A stretch of 16,662 nucleotides of DNA from REBR01 sp033721915. GTDB taxonomy: Bacteria; Pseudomonadota; Gammaproteobacteria; Pseudomonadales; Oleiphilaceae. Within the stretch, counting starts at the first letter, position 1. The number at the start of each line of letters is the position of its first letter. The stretch lies in NCBI GenBank assembly GCA_033721915.1, contig JAWWAC010000061.1:1-16662 (forward strand). The letters run 5' to 3'. Position numbers and translations under genes: made by a program. This document shows positions 14,527-16,662 of the stretch, piece by piece. The notes under the pieces are model-generated. The model was not told the DNA's origin, ran no database searches, and saw only the letters and a list, made by a program, of their open reading frames with translations.

Positions 14527-16334
14527 GCGGGATACCGGATCTGGTCACGGAGCTGATACAGGACTTCCACGGCGGCATTCACCCGCCGGACAACAAGGCC
14601 CAATCCCTGACCCGTCCCATTCGCCATGCCGGTCTGCCAGAGGCGCTGACACTGCCACTGCAGCAGCACCTGGGGCAGCCTGCCGTCACGGATGTCGCCG
14701 TGGGGGAGCGGGTGCTCAAGGGCCAGTTACTGGCGGCAGCCCGTGACCGTGACAGCGTGCCCGTGCATGCCCCCACCTCGGGGCATATCGCCGCCATCGC
14801 ACAGCAGGCCGTGCCTCACCCCTCCGGCATGAACGACTGGTGCCTCACACTGATCCCGGATGGCCTTGAGCAATGGCGTGAGCGCCGGCCACTGGCAGAC
14901 TACCGCCAGCACAGCCCGGAGGCGCTGCTGGAGCGGATCCGGGAGGCGGGCATTGCCGGCCTGGGCGGGGCGGGTTTCGCCACCGAGCGCAAACTGCGCA
15001 GCACGGCGGGGCATTCCATTGCCACACTGATTCTCAACGGCGCCGAGTGCGAACCCTATATCAGCGCCGACCAGGCACTGATGCAGGAGCGGGCCGGTGA
15101 GATTCTGGCCGGGCTGGCCATACTGGCCTTTATCGTCCGCCCCGGTGAATGCCTGATCGCCATCGAGGACAACAAACCGCAAGGCATCAAGGCGATGAAG
15201 CAGGCTTTGCAGGAAATCCTCGAATCCGGTGCATGGCCCCTGGAATGCCCGGTGCGGGTACAGGTGATCCCCACCCGCTACCCCTCCGGCGGCGAGAAAC
15301 AGCTGATCCAGATTCTCACCGGCCAGCAGGTGCCACAGGGCGCCTTGCCGGCGGATATCGGCGTACTGTGCCAGAACGTGGCCACCGCGGCGGCCATTTA
15401 CCGGGCACTGGTCCGTGATGAGCCCATGATCTCACGGATTGTCACCCTCACCGGAGCGGCACTGGGCGACCCGGGCAACCGGGAGGTGCTGCTGGGGACA
15501 CCGGTGGCCTGGTTGCTGGAACAGGCCGGGCAGGATGTGGGACGCACACTGCGCCTGATCCAGGGCGGGCCGCTCATGGGCTTTCCGCTGCCGTCCACTC
15601 AGGTGCCGGTGATCAAGACCAGCAACTGCCTGATCGCCGCCACCGCCGAGGAAATGCCGCCACCGCCACCGGCACAGGCCTGTATCCGCTGCGGCCACTG
15701 CGAGCAGGTCTGCCCCATGGAGCTGCTGCCTCAGCAGCTGCTGTGGTTTTCCCAGGCGGACGAGCATGAGAAAGCCCAGAGCCACAACCTGTTTGACTGC
15801 ATCGAATGCGGTGCCTGCGCCTACGTCTGCCCCAGCCATATCCCCCTGGTGCAGCACTACCGCCACAGCAAGGGGGCCATACGCCGCCAGCACGCCGAGC
15901 AGCTCAGCGCCGACCGGGCCCGGCAGCGCTTTGAGCAGCGCCAGGCCCGTCTGGAGCGTGAAAAGGCGGAAAAAGCCGCCCGCCGGGAAGCCCGTGCCCG
16001 GGCCCGTCAGCAGCGCCAGCAGCAGGCGGCGGAAAAGCCCGTCGCCGCCAGCACCACCACAGCCCCGCCGGAAGAGACGGGCGCAACGGCCGCCACCGGT
16101 GTGGATACCGCCGCACTGACCCAGCGCCGCGACCAGGCCAGTGCCAAGCTGGAACAGCTCCAGCAGCGACTGGACAAGGCCCGTGAAGAGGCGCCCGAGA
16201 GCGCCCCACAGCTTGAACGGGCACTGGCCAAACACCGTCAGCGTCTGGAGGCCGCCGAGCGAAAGCTGGCCGGGGCAGGCGGGGCCGGTGATCACACAAC
16301 CGTTCAGACATCCCAGCGGGAGCCCACACAATGA
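14523..16334 (+). CDS. rsxC: Rsx/Rnf electron transport complex subunit C
   Basis: The 603-residue peripheral subunit that binds NADH and FMN in the Rnf complex. The N-terminal RnfC barrel-sandwich domain begins FHGGIHPPDNKAQS. A nucleotide-binding glycine loop GLGGAGFATERKL starts at ~146. The 51K-like and SLBB-like regions follow. Two 4Fe-4S motifs have Cys387/390/393/397 and Cys426/429/432/436, all intact. From ~445 to the end runs a highly charged Arg/Glu/Ala/Gln coiled-coil tail, interrupted by a Ala/Thr/Pro-rich hinge near 510-540. Such tails vary greatly in RsxC (E. coli RsxC is 740 residues with a longer repetitive tail). The start is fixed by the ATGA overlap with rsxB; the end overlaps rsxD in the same way. 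Confidence 0.96.
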   Translation: MSGIPDLVTELIQDFHGGIHPPDNKAQSLTRPIRHAGLPEALTLPLQQHLGQPAVTDVAVGERVLKGQLLAAARDRDSVPVHAPTSGHIAAIAQQAVPHPSGMNDWCLTLIPDGLEQWRERRPLADYRQHSPEALLERIREAGIAGLGGAGFATERKLRSTAGHSIATLILNGAECEPYISADQALMQERAGEILAGLAILAFIVRPGECLIAIEDNKPQGIKAMKQALQEILESGAWPLECPVRVQVIPTRYPSGGEKQLIQILTGQQVPQGALPADIGVLCQNVATAAAIYRALVRDEPMISRIVTLTGAALGDPGNREVLLGTPVAWLLEQAGQDVGRTLRLIQGGPLMGFPLPSTQVPVIKTSNCLIAATAEEMPPPPPAQACIRCGHCEQVCPMELLPQQLLWFSQADEHEKAQSHNLFDCIECGACAYVCPSHIPLVQHYRHSKGAIRRQHAEQLSADRARQRFEQRQARLEREKAEKAARREARARARQQRQQQAAEKPVAASTTTAPPEETGATAATGVDTAALTQRRDQASAKLEQLQQRLDKAREEAPESAPQLERALAKHRQRLEAAERKLAGAGGAGDHTTVQTSQREPTQ

Positions 16335-16662
16335 GTGTTATCCACGGCTCCTCACCCCATATCCACGGCGCCCCCGACACCGGTCGCATCATGCAGTGGG
16401 TCATCCTGGCCAGCCTGCCGGGGCTGCTGGCACAGACGGTGTTTTTCGGCTGGGGCAACCTGGTCAATGTGCTCTGGTGCATGGCACTGGCGGCGGCGGT
16501 GGAGGCGTCGGTACTGCGCCTTCGCGGCCGCCCGGTGCGCTGGCATCTGCGTGACTGCACGGCACTGGTCACCGGGCTCCTGCTGGGGCTGTCACTGCCG
16601 CCGCTGCTGCCCTGGTGGATCTCCGCCATGGCGGTGGTGGCCGCCATTGTCATGGCCAAGCA
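16331..16662 (+). CDS. rsxD: Rsx/Rnf electron transport complex subunit D, 5' part (cut by window end)
   Basis: The first 110 residues of a membrane subunit that carries covalently bound FMN in the Rnf complex. The ATG at 16331 overlaps the rsxC stop as ATGA. The sequence follows RsxD closely: SSPHIHGAPDTGRIMQWV, then SLPGLLAQTVFFGWGNLVN, and the TGLLLGLSLPPLLPWW segment. Three hydrophobic helices are visible. The flavin-attachment Thr motif lies beyond the window. The order A-B-C-D predicts rsxG and rsxE downstream. Confidence 0.95.
   Translation, partial: MSVIHGSSPHIHGAPDTGRIMQWVILASLPGLLAQTVFFGWGNLVNVLWCMALAAAVEASVLRLRGRPVRWHLRDCTALVTGLLLGLSLPPLLPWWISAMAVVAAIVMAK

Noticed and set aside
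15432..16331. Long open frames antisense to rsxC, purM and metG (for example 5088-5894 and 11225-11848 on the minus strand)
   Set aside because: They mirror the codon structure of well-recognised genes in GC-rich DNA, have no recognisable family features, and lack ribosome binding sites I would trust.
1..16662. A mobile, defence or biosynthetic island
   Set aside because: Every gene is a housekeeping or conserved-hypothetical family in a familiar order; no integrase, transposase, toxin-antitoxin pair or tRNA attachment site was seen.

Overview
The window is 16.7 kb of ordinary, densely packed chromosome from a GC-rich gammaproteobacterium. The products (Hda with an N-terminal QLPL motif, a 188-residue Dcd, Mrp/ApbC beside metG, metG followed directly by rsx/rnfA, and DUF2066 - purM - purN - DUF3108) match what I remember of Pseudomonadales/Oceanospirillales-type genomes such as Pseudomonas and Marinobacter. 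I cannot name a genus from sequence alone. No rRNA, tRNA, CRISPR array, IS element, phage gene or recognisable defence island is visible, and base composition looks even throughout.

Layout. (1) 1-1557, plus strand: the 3' end of a GGDEF-EAL protein with a degenerate EAL domain, then thpR. (2) 1585-4919, minus strand: a tight series read as DUF2066 lipid/envelope-type exported protein -> hda -> orphan parA -> yqcC. (3) 5070-8449, plus strand: purM-purN (11-base gap), a group III truncated haemoglobin, and an exported DUF3108 protein. A predicted sigma-70 promoter precedes purM and another precedes the DUF3108 gene. (4) 8508-10996, minus strand: apbC/mrp -> dcd -> yjaG, with a 23-bp-period tandem repeat and a dcd promoter in the apbC-dcd gap. 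(5) 11267-16662, plus strand: metG and then the rsx/rnf operon rsxA-rsxB-rsxC-rsxD, with 1- to 4-base start/stop overlaps between the rsx genes. rsxD runs off the end of the window.

How the genes work together. purM and purN carry out two steps of IMP synthesis. dcd feeds dUMP/dTMP synthesis. metG charges initiator and elongator tRNA-Met. Mrp/ApbC is a Fe-S cluster carrier and lies divergently next to metG and the Fe-S-rich Rsx/Rnf complex, an ion- or electron-translocating membrane complex that in E. coli keeps SoxR reduced. Hda resets DnaA-ATP at the replication clamp, and here it shares a transcript with a Soj/ParA-like ATPase that has no ParB partner in view.

I searched for a novel system and did not find a convincing one. 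The items most worth checking are the catalytically degenerate EAL domain, the hda-parA pairing, the repeat that copies the last codons of apbC into the downstream gap, and the ACCGGT pair inside the predicted metG promoter spacer. No gene-free stretch exceeds 300 bases; the longest is the 270-base apbC-metG divergent region.
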